This document shows, piece by piece, positions 35,915 to 52,214 of a stretch of DNA of 64,000 bases (position 1 is the first letter of the stretch; every line of letters starts with the position of its first letter). Location: the NCBI GenBank assembly GCA_037043015.1, contig CM073322.1, forward strand, positions 30,178,864 through 30,242,863, read 5' to 3'. The stretch comes from Bryum argenteum (Eukaryota; Streptophyta; Bryopsida; Bryales; Bryaceae). The notes below the pieces were generated by a model, which saw only the letters and a list, made by a program, of their open reading frames with translations, had not been told where the DNA came from and did not search any database. Both the position numbers and the translations under genes were made by a program.

Positions 35915-38651
35915 TTAATCTCGTGCACCTGCAAGCTTCGTGATACTCTGCTTGCCTACCTTGGTGAAGTTGGTCTTGGTTGACGATACCTGCAAAGCTT
36001 CCGTAGGTGGTCGAGAGGATTGCCTTGCTTCTGCGCCCGACTTGGAATCGTGAAGCTCTGCACTGAACGGTGAAAAGAAGCTGCCATCTGGAGAATCCGA
36101 AAGCCTGTCTCGTAGCTCCGGCCATTCCTTGCTCACGTGTCTCAAAATGTTGGCTTCTGCTCTCGACTCTCTGCGTCCTGCACCATTGAGAGAATCCAGC
36201 CCCAATTTGATAAATCCTGCTGTGACTGCATCCGAATCAGGTCCAAAATCTCAACACAAGAATGTTGCTCTTAACTAAGCAAGAATTTGTACTGACCTCG
36301 GGATGCTCGTGAACCTGAGCTTGGAGCTCGTGAACCCGGGCTTGGAGCTAGAGGATTCACACACTCTTGGGTGCCATCTTCCCAGACGGCAACTTTCTCA
36401 ATCGGGGTGAAGACGGAGGTATCGAGGTAACCCTTGTGCAGTGTTGCCGCAGATGCTTTCTCACCATCATTACTAGTTGATTCTGGCAGGAGCAAGCTTT
36501 CACTTCCAGCTGGTTCCTGACCCCGGAAGGTTTCAGGAGACGCAGCTTGACTGCACGATTGGTAAGAAGAGCTTCCGGGGCACGAGCTGCCCGGGTACGA
36601 CGCCCTCATCTCGCCCGAGAGTCGGCTTGGACTGCTGCACCGTGCAGCTTGCAATTGAGGGCTGGGCCACTTCTCCTTCCCAACAAGAGCAGCATGCTTT
36701 CTCGTCAGAGCAATTTCTCCACTCACGTTGCGAGAACTCTCGAAACTGCTGTCTTCGATTTGCGGGGGCTCGGTGATGATGGGCCGGATGATGGTCGACG
36801 CTTCCCTCGCTTGCGCTGCAACCTTGACAGCTTCCGCGGCATTCAAGCGTGCCAGTTTCCAAGGGTTGATTCCCACTGACACCTTTTTGGGATGTGCCGG
36901 CTTCGCCTTTGATGTTTTGCCAGACGACTCCATGTCCAATACCTTCTGTTCCAGAGCAGAGGAGAGCACATCAACTTAGTCAAGATTTATAGTCATAAGC
37001 TGAATCTGACGAAGAATGAAAGGAGTGTACCTGCTCATGCTCAACGAACATGCGAGGGGGAGTACAGAAGACACCCGTCTGCAAAGCCAGAGCCCCAGTG
37101 GAGCTGTAGCCACTAATCTCTGTTGAGATCGAGCTTGCAGGTGATGAAGTCAAGCTGTTAAAACCATCGCCTTCTGTGAGAACCCCGTGCTCTCTTGTGG
37201 CCAGGATGTAATCGTATGTTGTCATTCCCTATCCACCAGGCAATCATATTCAGTGTCGAACTTTCGAATTTCTTTCGACACTAGATGATCAAATCAGCAG
37301 TTTCGACTCTCACCTTGTGTATTAAAATGAGGTGGAATATGAATAGCTGACACAACGGAATAGTTGCCAGCATGGCTAAGAGGGACATAAACACCTGCGA
37401 AATTCCCAATTAAGCACATACATTATAAGAAGGCCACAACGAAAGCAACAAGTAAGATACTTCGAACAGGTCAAACCATCACTTTTGATGATTAGAAAGT
37501 CTGATGGTGCCCATACCACAACGATGATGTAAGGTACTCGAGGGAAGCTCCTTCCAAGTCGGTGAGAGATTTCCTTCTCAAAAGTTGCCTTCTGTGTAAA
37601 GCAACGGACGAGGACACCAATTCCAGTGCACCACACGATGATCAACTGCAGCATCAAACGTCAGAATCAACACATATTTGGACGAAGTTTTGAAAGATTC
37701 TCGATGAGAAGGTACGCACCAACAAGAGACAGGCCACCATGAGGCTCACGAAAGTCTTGTAATTCCTCTTCCCGACGCAGTTGTTGAGCCACTGCGTAAG
37801 CATACAAAGCGTCAACAAACATCCATAACATACAAATAGAATCTGTACATGGAGGTGTTGAATGGAAAAAAATACCCGGCAATGGTGATCGAATTCGTGC
37901 ACGCACTTGTCACAAGCCTTGCAATGCTTACTGTTCATTGATATCTGCCAGTACGTACACAAGCTCCCTTGAGATAATGACCGAAAGTGGTAGAGACTTG
38001 CAATGGTTTGTTTGCACACAAACCTTAGCTTCGCAAATGCTGCAGTAGAGCAACTGTTCTCCCATTTTGTACTTGATGGGGTCGCTGTTGATACAGCACG
38101 CAAATGGGAGGCTTAACAAACGAGCACAAACGCTTGGTTGTGAATGCTCTAACCCAGTGTCGACTGTGAAGTCCATGGACTTCAGCACTGCCTGCTGCTT
38201 AGCTCTCGCCACGCGCTTGGAATCGTGCACCCCGGGGTCGGCTGGATCAGACCCCGCGCATCTCACATACAGCACAAACACCGCTAGAACCTGCCCACAA
38301 AAAAATGTACCCATGAAGCAAGCTAGCTCGATCATGGCAAACTTAATCTGAGTTCTTTGAGTTATCACTTACCACCGGAGAGAAGATTGCGTACACATGG
38401 AACTTGAGAACGTTGCTGCCAACGAAAGGTATGAAAAAGACGAAGAACGAGAGCGAGATCCCCGAAAACACAGCCACCGCCACCGTCTGCACACGGACCA
38501 ATTCACAAGTTTAGGCATTATTTTAAGAAGAACGCAATTCTCCATAAGCACAACCCGGATAGATGATCTTGGCAACTCTCAGCTTTCACTACAAGCACAG
38601 AGGTCGAACCTGGAGAGGATGATACGGAAGCTCCCATCCATGGTTTCGCAT
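35915..38651 (-). CDS. DHHC-type protein S-acyltransferase
   Basis: Ten exons join in frame into 643 aa: 38651-38610, 38486-38373, 38290-38024, 37944-37876, 37791-37720, 37645-37517, 37394-37314, 37228-37031, 36945-36297, 36225-35915. Two N-terminal membrane segments (about 16-37 and 45-65) are followed by a cysteine-rich domain with DHHC at 160-163 and the [10 protein letters not shown] motif. Two more membrane segments follow (about 178-202 and 222-250), then TTYDYI. A long Ser/Pro-rich cytosolic tail (about 320-643) contains [16 protein letters not shown], typical of the larger plant PATs. The enzyme would transfer palmitate to cysteines of membrane-associated proteins. The first exon is only 14 codons long and matches the family N-terminus (MRNHGWELP). 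No defect is seen. Confidence 0.93.
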
Positions 38652-39495
38652 CGTGTCCGACCCACGAAGAAACCCCCGCGCTGCGAACCAAGTCCCTTGG
38701 CTATGGCGAATACTCGAATCATTCCAACGCCAATCCAAGAAGGCAATGCTGACTACATCTTTATCAAGAACGCGTACTTTCCAAAGCTCGAAACAACCCC
38801 TAAGCTGAGCACATTGCTATCTTGGGACGGAGGCTTCGCAATAGGACAATGTAGAAGCTGGCTACGCATGCTCGTGTCAGTAGCCTGCTGCAGCTTTGGC
38901 TACGGATTCATGGAGATGCCACGAGAGAGAAAGAGAGAGGGAGGGAACCCAGTTTGCTGTATGATAGGTTCTGCTGGTGTTGGTCGGCTTGAAGCGGCCT
39001 GCAGGCAGATTGATACCCATTTGTGTGATTGATGCCGAACGCGCATGTGCCTCTTGTCTGACAGCGCGCCTCTTCTTTGTTGTCATCAGCTAGCTACGAG
39101 TCGCTTTTTCTCACATACGTTACATGTTGGATGGATCCATGCTCATCTTTCACTCGCGTAGTTGAGGATTCCCAGACGAGATCCCCCTGCGAGAGCACCT
39201 GGATGATGGCCGTTTCCGTTCTTGTTGCTCTGACATTCCAGCCACCAGAGTTGGTGGAAACGGTAGAATATCTGGTCTCTATGTGGAGGAAGAATGTTCC
39301 GCATTTGTGTTGCGTATCTTTCATTTTTATTTGTATCTAGGGTAGGTGTTTGTACGTATGAGAAATAGTTGTTGAGTACATACATCTTGAAGTATAAGTA
39401 TGTAACAGAAAGTTGAAGTACGAACAAGATTTCTGCACTTTGATAACCTTGAAGGGGAAATAGAATATTTGATTTTTGATGTGAAGGGAGCAAGT

Positions 39496-39795
39496 TTGAT
39501 TGGCTCAATGGGACAAGTTTGAGATGCGGTCGGTAAAACAAGAAACTGAGTGAATGGGACAAGTCTTCTAAGATGCGGTCCGTAAAAGAAGCGATTTGCT
39601 CAATGGGAGAAGTCTTCTGGGATGCGGTCGGTAAAACAAGCAACTAGCGTAATGGAATAAGGTGGAGATGCCTTCGGTAAAACATGCAATTATGCTACAA
39701 GGATTGGCTCAATGGGACAAGTCTTATGAGATGCGGTCAATAAAATAGGCAACTAGCTAAATGGAATAAGGCAGAGATGCGGTCGGTAAAACAAG
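39496..39795. repeat. Minisatellite, ~45-70-bp unit
   Basis: About six units containing GGATGCGGTCGGTAAAACAAG-like words, alternating with AATGGGACAAGTCTTC or AATGGAATAAGG. No known function. Confidence 0.8.
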
Positions 39796-39901
39796 AATAA
39801 GTCATATTTCAAGTGAGTGATTTTGTCACTCGGTGTCTTGATTCCATCTTATTGTGATTTTTTTTTTTTTTATTGATCAGAATACTTTTGTTGGTAGCAA
39901 G

Positions 39902-40046
39902 GTTGCCTTATCAGACAAGATTCCTATTCATTCGTCAAACACAATTTAAACAAAATGTACATCTGAGATGTCTTCGATGTATCAAATGTACATCTTATCT
40001 AAATTGTGTTTGACAAATGAATAGGAATTGTGTCTCATAAGACAAC
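39902..40046. mobile_element. Near-perfect palindrome (foldback/MITE-like), 145 bp
   Basis: The left arm from GTTGCCTTATCAGACA (39902) pairs with the right arm ending GTCTCATAAGACAAC (40046). Arms are about 62 nt, and the shared core includes CCTATTCATT and CAAACACAATTTA. It would form a long RNA hairpin if transcribed. Flanking target duplications are not clear. Confidence 0.6.
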
Positions 40047-40110
40047 ACTGGTTGGTGGTAAGAAGCATTTGTTAGTTTGAAGCTTGATTTTGTCATAAAT
40101 TCAATTAAAG

Positions 40111-40378
40111 TTTAACCCTAACTCTCCTTGTTGCAAAACGGTCTAAGTCACAAAATTTGACCTTTCTTTAGATTCAGCTCAAAAAATCTCAATCTAAGCA
40201 TTATTTGAACGATTCAACCGTTAGATCTCAAAGTTCACTTGACATTCATCTCGCATACCAAATTTGAACCGTTCATTCTTCCTCATTTGTGAGATTATAA
40301 TGGTCAAAGTTGGCTGAGTTTTTCTCCTGCGAGAACCTCCGAAACCCGTTTCAGGTTTTAAGGAGAGTTAGGGGTTAA
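40111..40378. mobile_element. Possible TIR element
   Basis: TTTAACCCTAACTCTCCTT at the left is matched by AAGGAGAGTTAGGGGTTAA at the right in inverted orientation, with one extra base. The inside carries no coding sequence. No target duplication was confirmed, so this is tentative. Confidence 0.4.
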
Positions 40379-41498
40379 CCCTTAAGCGGGCCGAATGTCG
40401 AAAATCGACATTCTGGATGACAGAAACTTTGGAGAGCCATAACTTCTTCATCCGGACTCCGTTTTGGACGAAATCACTTGGGTTGGGTCCCAAATCAAGT
40501 TTAGTTCATGTCATAAAAATCTCAGACCCACACAATGAAGTATGAATTAATGGCATGCATTTCAGTGACAGCAGCCTAGCTTTAGACATTTTTTCCTTTG
40601 TAAAATTTAGGGCAGTTTTCACCATTGCAGGGCCATAATTTGCACAAAGAAATTTTTCTCATGGTTTTTTTTTGTTCAAGGATGCTACTGAGATGAAGGT
40701 GAACAACATTCTAATTGGTGACTTTTTCATTGCAATAAGTCTAATGGTAGCATTTTCACTTTAAAGTGAAAATGATGAAATTATGTGATCATTTTTGAGT
40801 ATTAATACATTATGATCTCGCAATCTATGAAGCCTCATGACTCAAAATTTGACCCACATGATGTTCAATATGTCTACAACAAGATTGTACGGTTGAGATT
40901 TGGATAACACACTTTTACCTCCACCTATGACAATGCTTTTGAGGATGTGTTCATTTTACTACAAATGAGTCAAACCATTTAGGGGTTAAATATGAAGTAC
41001 AACTACATCACATCACTACATCACAATGTAGTGAATATGTCACAACAATCTTCTTGAGGAATGGCTTACTAGTAATGAGATTTTATTATTTCCTTATTTT
41101 AAGCGTGAATGTGACATCTTGCTCTCAGGTGGTTATGATATGTTTTAATCATAATGATGTTGATGAGTGGTTAAGGTAGGAAAACTATAGCAACTAAATC
41201 AAGCAAACAAAATTCCACATAATATTAAGGCAATTGATTTGCAACAATTACATTATAAATAAATTAAAACTCTTGTTGGTTGCATTACCACTACTACAGA
41301 AGTTTCACCAAAAAAACATAACATTATTGAAATTTGTAAAGAACATTGAAAAATTTGAAAGTAAGTGAGAAAAAGTAAAACTAACAAGATATGTATTGAA
41401 TCGCTTCATTATAATTTGAATTGATCTCAACAAGCTTGGTAAGATTAGGATTTGCCATGTGTTATGTAGAGAAAGTTGGATACCCTCAAAGCTCCTTA

Positions 41499-41741
41499 GG
41501 GCATGGTTACTGGAGTACAAAGAATATGCCGTATATGTTCTAGGAATCTTTCACATACATACAATTTTTTTGTACTTCTAAATATTAGAATCTTTAAATG
41601 ATGAGTATTCACAATTACATAAAATAGTTCATAAGTACATATAAATTCAGCCAAAAGTACGTAGATGACTATGTTCATACGTTAGTATACGTTATTACAT
41701 CTGAAAATACAAGAATATCCATGTACTCCGGTAACCTTGCT
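41499..41741. mobile_element. Second Harbinger-like MITE, 243 bp
   Basis: Inverted ends GGGCATGGTTACTGGAGTAC and the complement of GTACTCCGGTAACCTTGCT, flanked on both sides by TTA (41496-41498 and 41742-41744). Its terminal sequence differs from the MITE at 3505, so it is a separate family. No transposase. Confidence 0.6.
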
Positions 41742-43195
41742 TTAGGGGTTAGCATGTCCACTGTTTATTAGGTACTAGTGATTGGATAAAAGCTATTTAG
41801 TAATCAACGTGATAGAAAAGGACGTGGATAATTCCACGAGTAATATTGTCGCTTGCAAGGAGAAACATAGGTTCAATGGATACTATATTCAAGTGACCAC
41901 CTCAAAACAAGCTTGGAATCCTTTTCTTTTTCAAAGTCACCATGGTGTTCCACGATACAACAACTTCATCAAAGTTTTAACCATGGTGTTTTGATATACT
42001 TCACGTTCACCAAAGTTTTAATACTAGAAGGTTGTTGCAGAGAACTTCTTCAATACTTATGTTTCCTCACCCACAAACACATCACCAAATTTTTCTTCAT
42101 TCACATGAAACCACCATTGACCGTGTTGACCCCTAAAGGCCCGAGGGGTTTGAAGAAAAACTTATATGTATTATAAAATATGGATTTCGTAACCCTTGTA
42201 ATATAGTGCTCCAAAGATAGTATAAAGACCTTAAACCCTAGATTAGATCTATACATTTGAATTTCCTAAAATAGGCAATATTTGTATCAAATTCATTTAG
42301 AAGAGTAACTCTGAAAATCGAAATAAATGTACTTTCTATCATTTGTAATTGGAAATTGATATGTTTGGCTAAAATCACATAATATATGATGAATTGGAGA
42401 GAGGCCACTAGTAACCTATGAGGAACCTTACTAGTTTCCCAAAAGAGTAAGTTTTCTTACACTAAGAAAACCTTGCCCTATTTGTGTTTGAAGGCTTATT
42501 GTGAACAATCTATGAATCCAAACGAGGTTCCGTAAATTGAATGTGGTTCCCAACTCACCAAACTTCTGGAAACTTTTGAAATGTTAAAAAATAATCCAAA
42601 AGAAACCTTCTTTTATCCAGGTACAACTCCTCAAATTTCGGGATCATTGGGCTCTTAGGGGTTAAGGTCGTTACCCCCAAAATCGTCTTTTCGGAATATA
42701 TCAGATATCAAGTAAAGTGTTAAGGTCGTCACCCCCAAATTTGTCTTTACGGAAAATATCAAGTATGACAACTCTAAATAGGTACATTAGTGTTGAATTT
42801 TATATAAGTTTTTATTTTCGATAAAATCTAATTACCAAGAGTATTTATTCCAATACTATGAAAGGATCCCTATCTTGACCAATGTAGAGGGTAAACATAA
42901 TTTATATAAATTAGTGTATCTAACACTAATCTACCTATTTAGTGTAGTCCTCTCAACCAAGCGCCTATGCCATGACGATGGTCTGGGTGAATCCCCCACA
43001 CACAAGCAGAACTTCATACAAATGGCAGCCCATAACTTGTTTATTGATTCAGAGCTTATCTACATACAAAGCAGAACATGCTTGAACAAAACTCAGCATG
43101 TTACTATGTCCAGAAAGAATATGCTACTACACGAACCAGATGTATACATGCCGAACTGAAATACAAACTCAGAAAGAGTGAATAAGAGTACACAA

Positions 43196-46562
<3,367 letters not shown>

Positions 46563-47269
46563 TCAGCTCCTTGATCAATTGGATATACTGTAGGAAACCC
46601 AACTCAGATAATTAATATACGATTTCGAATTGTACCTAATTGAGCTTGCAAACCCCTGAAGCAAAGCCGGTAGCTCAGAGTGGCAGCGATGTTTTTGAGG
46701 TGAAAGCGACACGAGGCCGTCTGTGTTGCTTAATCAGGGGCCTGCTCCTAGACACGAGAATTCTGATTGTCCTAGGCTACTCTGGTTTCCCGCAATTGAG
46801 CTCGATTGTGGTGCTTTGAGCTGCTGCAGGTTTGCGTCTAAAGGAACGTTCCCGCTTTTGATGGAGCTTTGCCTGGGTCTTCATCACCTTTGCATAGATG
46901 AAAATCGAAACGACTGACGGAGGCATGAATATTATTTGGATGACAATCATCCGTATAGTCACTCAGCTTCTATAATGGTTGAGCTTTTCTGAGGTCACAT
47001 CTTCTTGGCCACTTTATATGAGGGCCCACACCATATCTAGGGCTTATTTCCAAACTTGAGGAATGAATCAATGATAGTCCTTCTCAGAGCCTAGAAGCGC
47101 TCTCTTGTTGAAGTGTTGTTTGTTATGGCTTTAATAATGAAGTGTTAGCAAACCATGTCATTTTGAAATAATTCGAGGAAACTAAGGTAATTGAGTTATG
47201 AATGCAATATGCATATTAGGGGTGAATTGTTGTAAGACCTTCGGTAGAATGTTGGCGCAAAATTAAGCT

Positions 47270-48200
47270 TTAGGTTAGGAGCAGGTCGGAAAAACTAGAG
47301 GAGGGGGAATCCCCTAAGTGAATCCAATGGAAGATGGGGAAGGACTAAGAGAGACAAGATTCCCCCTACTGAACCCATAAAGTACAAACAAGCTAGTTGC
47401 TTGAATTAGAGTAGGACGTTTTACCATTGGCCTAACTTTTGATCTCCATCTTTGCATTTGTAAACTATTGTCTTAGTTCTGTTCTCTTAACTTTGTAGTG
47501 ATATGCGAGAGCTATTTTCATTTGTAGAGCCGGTGATGAATATGGTGCTTCTAGGCAAGAGAATTGTGAGATAATGACGACATTCATCCAAGAAGACCTC
47601 AATTAGGGTTTTGAGCCTTTGTTAAGATTAGGGTGAGGCGCCTTTTTGACGACTCCGTATTTTGTACTTAAGAGCTTGTTTTTCATATTGTTGTCAAGGC
47701 CTCAAGTTATCAATCAATATCTCTCATTGTTTCTCTCTATCTCTTTTCTTGTGGTGTTTAGTTAGTATAAGAAGGATGGCCATAGGTCTCCTTACCGTTA
47801 TTCTTGTTTTTCTTTGTTCATCTTAATCTTTTTAATAAGTGTTCAAAAGTTAGATGTTGGGAGAAGAAGGGCTATGGGCCTCCTTCTCCTTCTTAAATGT
47901 TTTTTCTTCTTCTGTTCATCTTCATTCCCTTGTGTTGAGTATCATTGGTAACCAATGTCTTATTCTTACTCTATGGAAGGAGGTCTATCTATTTTCCTCA
48001 TAATTTCCTTGATCTTTATGCAATTACAACGAGATTTAGAGGGTAGATGGATCTCTTGTAGAGCTTTCCATTGGTATAAAGAACGTTTTATTTGAAGTTA
48101 TAGAGAGTGAGAAACTCCCCCGCAAAATTAGAGGTGTAGTAAGGGCTTTCCCGCTAGCAGTAGAAAACAGAGCGCAATCAATTAGCAATTAGTCCCTACT
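47270..48200 (+). repeat. Left arm of a large diverged inverted repeat
   Basis: Matches the complement of 50250-50900 in scattered blocks, for example TTAGGGTTTTGAGCCTTTGTTA, GTATTTTGTACTTAAGAG and the TCCCCCTANTGAA region near 47365. The pair may be two old copies of one repeat family in opposite orientation. Confidence 0.55.
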
Positions 48201-49849
48201 TTTGAGTCCTTTTGATTTGAGACTTTGGAGGTAGATGAATAATTGAGTTAACTTTCTAAAAAGATATGGTATGCCCAATTCCGGGTTGGAATAAAGAAAT
48301 GACAATCCTAAAACCAATAGAGGCTCAAAGAAAGGCTGGTGGGATGCTTTCAACCCATTTTTCCTTGTTTCTTCTTCATTTCCTCTATTTTTTCCCTTTT
48401 CCTTGTATCTTTCTTTGATGTGATTTCCTCAAAGTGTAACTGTATGACCCTTATGACCAATTGCCATCTTCATGGTGGTTTTTTGGCTCTCAGTTCTTAA
48501 AATCTAAACGAGCCCTTAGCTTGGCCCAAGGGGTTTATATTGGAGTTCTATAAGATGTGAAAAGATGAACACCAATTCAAACACTTAAATAACTCTTTTA
48601 AAGTCTAAGATGTGGAAGCTCAAAATTCATACTAAGAGAGGAACATATGCCTTTTTATAGAATTATTCAAGACCACAATTTCATTCTAGTCCTGAATAGT
48701 CATTTGTAAATGTACGAGTGTAAAATGCAAAATACGCAATACAAAAATGAAACACGAGATGCAGACAAGTACATTATATTTCAAAGAATTATACACATAT
48801 ATGCTTTTGTACAATAATGTAAAGCCTTGGGAGGTGCTCTAAGAAAAACATGTCACTATGTTGTGTTTTAGGTGACTTCAAGTAACAAGTTGTACAAATT
48901 ACAATGACTCTAAGTCAAGCTGGGAGAAATTGATGACGAATAATGAGAGAAGGTATTTCTATTGTTGTTTTTTAAGTGACTTAAAGGCACATACAAATAT
49001 TATAAAACGCATGACTTTGTTGTACTTTGAATGACTTTTAGGCAAACACAAGTTGCACAAGTTGTACTCTTTACAATAAGTCTAAGTTAATGTGAGAGAA
49101 AATGCATGGCGACTAATATGAAAAGACATTCTAATTATTGTGGTTTGACGCGAGTGACATTCATATCGGTATTCTTTTGCACTTTTCCAAGTAGAGCTAG
49201 CTTGTGCAACACTTAGAGGAATAGGTTCTGTTCTAAGGTGAGCATGCGTGACTGCCTTCACCAATGCTCAAGAACCTCTTGATAACGCAAACGCAATGGA
49301 AACATGGATTTCGTTAGCTCATGGATCCCGCTAGCTAATTAGACTCCGGGATGCGCTAAGAGTAAATATTGCTATATCAATCTTCTTGGAGAAAACCACC
49401 ATTATTCGACCCTCATGGAACTTATAGTTCTGACCTTTGACAATCGTAATAATATTACAATTTAACAAAAATCCGCGCATACAAGAAGACTCATCAGAAC
49501 ATTGGATCTCAAGAATGATGTAAGTAGATGTAGAGTTTAATTGAGCAGTATTGTAAGCCAAAAAAACGACCATGGAGTGGCCCTTGGTTACAAGGGGTTT
49601 TAGAAAACGAGATTACATGAAGGAAAGAAGAAGAGAGAAGAGGAGAAAAGATGAGAATGAGGGAGAAAGGAAAGAAGAAGGAAAGAACCACCTGCCAGAT
49701 GCCTTGGAAGTGACCTCTAATCTTTTGATCACCATTTCTTCGTCGTAACTCCAAATGAGGCTTGCCATAGCTTTTTAGAAAGCTAACTTCATTTTGCATG
49801 CACCCCTAAAATCTCAAAAACATAGGGTTAAAAACCCAGGACTGATTGC

Positions 49850-50215
49850 CAATTGACTGTGGCTCTTTTTCACCATTGCCGGGGGGAAACCGTTTTCAAC
49901 ACTCCGGCTTTGAGAGCCAATTTCTCATTCTTTAACAATTGGATGAAAGCATGTCATATACTCTCAGAAATCTTTCTTAGAGCTCTACTTGTCTTAGAAA
50001 TCTCAAAAGCATTGGACAAAAACTCTGTGACTGATTATCATTTGAATACCGTTGATTTGTTTACTGCCGGGGTGAGAACTCTTCCAACACCCTGACTTTG
50101 GGAGTCTATTTCTCCCTCTCTAGAACTCAGATTTGTGCATGCCATACACCAATAGAAAGCTACTAAGGAGATCTACCATCATCTCAAATCTTGAAGTATT
50201 TGGACAAAAACTGAG
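49850..50215. repeat. Two-copy tandem repeat, ~180 bp
   Basis: Both halves contain GACTGATT, TTGCCGGGG or CTGCCGGGG, CAACACTCCGG or CAACACCCTGA, CTTTGAGAGCCAATTTCTC-like text and CATTGGACAAAAACT, in the same order. Non-coding. Confidence 0.65.
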
Positions 50216-50249
50216 GTACTGCGGCGGAAAAAACTGAGAGGCATTTAAT

Positions 50250-50900
50250 AGGGATTGAGAGAATTGATAGAAGAGGCCGACGGCCTCCTTCTTCTACCAA
50301 CAACTAAGTAATTCAAGAAGAGATCAAGAAAAAAAAATTTGGAATGGTAGTTCACCTACCTCCCTACTTTTACTCTAACTAAGCATTACAAAAAAGAAGA
50401 GGTAGACAAACAAGATATTGATGAGACAAACAAGATGGAGGAGAAGGAGGTCCATGACTTTCATTCTCCTACTCTAACTAGATTGAGTGGTCAAGATAGC
50501 TTGGAAACAAACTATTAAGTACAAAATCAGAGCCGCCAAAGAGGCGGCTCACCCTAGCCCTAACTAAAGCTCAAGCCCTAACTAGGCCTCTATGGATAAA
50601 TGGTGCTCGTCCACGGCGTTCCATCTTGAAGAACCTTTACAAATGAATGTAACTCACAACTACCACCACGAAGTTAAATGAACAAAACCAATACAATCAT
50701 GCCATAAACACAAACATGAACATTAAAAGCTAATTGCGCAAGGTCCATGGTAAGACACTCAATCCTAAATTAAGCAACTAAACAAATTCTTAATTCGAGG
50801 ATTGACTAGGGGGATCTTCCATTCTCTACTCCTTCTCCATCATCAATTGGATCCACTAGGGGGATCTTCCCTCCTCTAGTCCTTCCATACTAAATCTAAT
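50250..50900 (-). repeat. Right arm of the large inverted repeat
   Basis: Reverse-orientation relative of 47270-48200. The telltale segment is CGCCAAAGAGGCGGCTCACC at about 50537, which corresponds to GGTGAGGCGCCTTTTTGACG at about 47631. The two arms share the order of several motifs. Confidence 0.55.
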
Positions 50901-52214
50901 CTAAACCTTAAAGTAGTACCAAATGTCCTATCTAAGGCCTTGCAGCAAGCATCTTCTAACATGCATCTTTTATTCATAACTTAATTAACTTAAATTTCAT
51001 CAAATTACCTCATAAAGGCATTGCTAGTTAACATTACATTTATAAAAGTAACAAATAAACAATAACGAAACAAGAGAGCCTTTACCAGCTCTCACAAGTC
51101 TCTAAAAAGATTCCTTCCTAAAACGTTGAACCGTTAAGTTTCCAGGTTCTAAAGTATTGAAGGAGTATGCATTGAAAGTGTGCACTTTCCTCTTCTCATT
51201 CTTAAATTGCATTGTCTCCCTATAAATTTTACGGATACAGAAAAGAACATCACACTCACGTGCATAATAGCCATGTTGCCTATACTCATAACATACAATT
51301 TGGGGGGTTTGGACTCCTCCAACAAATTAGACTAAATCTGTGAGTGAAACTAGCAATTCAGTCTATTATACAGGTCACGCCTGTCCTGCCTTCACAAAAC
51401 TACAAGATTTGTCCAAGTATGTCACCAAAATACAAAACCAAATACAACACAAGACGAAACTTAGTACAAAATTGAAGCACATGACCAAACCAAGCACATG
51501 ATCAAAACAAAGGACTAAACCAAGTACACAACAATCATGTAACTTTGGGATTTGAAATATCAACATTTTGTTGAATTTTGTACATTGATGACTGATTGTT
51601 TCCTCATGTAAACCTTCGAATCGGTTGTCTCTTGGTTGATATGATTTTTTTGCCCAAACATACATAGGGAGAAACTAAGTACTTGTGTATAGTTAGGCCA
51701 TGGAACTAAATTATCGATAAGGTTCATAATGGAGAATAATGTATAATGCATTAAAAGCATACAAAAGAATAAAAATGACGTAAAAATGGATTTTGGAACT
51801 TTGAGAGTGATTGAAGCTTTGTTGTATAGACTTGGTGCACGCGTTGTGTAGTGATAGTCTTAGGCAAATTCTAAGCAAACTTTTTACAAAACGAAACCAT
51901 GCACCAAATCCTAAGCAAAGACTCTCTGAAAACCGAAAAATCACTTTGCAAAAAGCGTGAAAACAAATGATAAGAAGAGAAATGATCTAAAAAGGAAGAC
52001 AAAAGAACAAGAATAGGGTGTAAAACAACAATTGCAAAATCAACAAACAACCACAAAAAGCTATGGCTAAAGAGTAAAAGCAGGAACAAGAAAGAGCTAA
52101 CGGTGTTGATAACGTGTTGATTAGGAGAAGGAATAGGGAACACAAAAATTGAGCAAGAAGGAATTAGATGAGGACAAAAGAAGTAGATACTAGTAGGTTC
52201 TAGAAATACAAATT

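Larger units (their letters stand above)
38652..43195. other. Intergenic region with small repeats and MITE-like elements
   Basis: Positions 38652-39330 are the DHHC 5' flank. The rest is AT-rich and holds the elements listed separately at 39496, 39902, 40111 and 41499. A two-copy ~63-bp repeat (GTTAAGGTCGT, ACCCCCAAA) lies at about 42660-42770. No protein-coding gene is recognised. Confidence 0.5.

Noticed and set aside
38397..39032. 211-codon plus-strand frame
   Set aside because: Overlaps the first two DHHC exons in antisense and has no recognisable domain.
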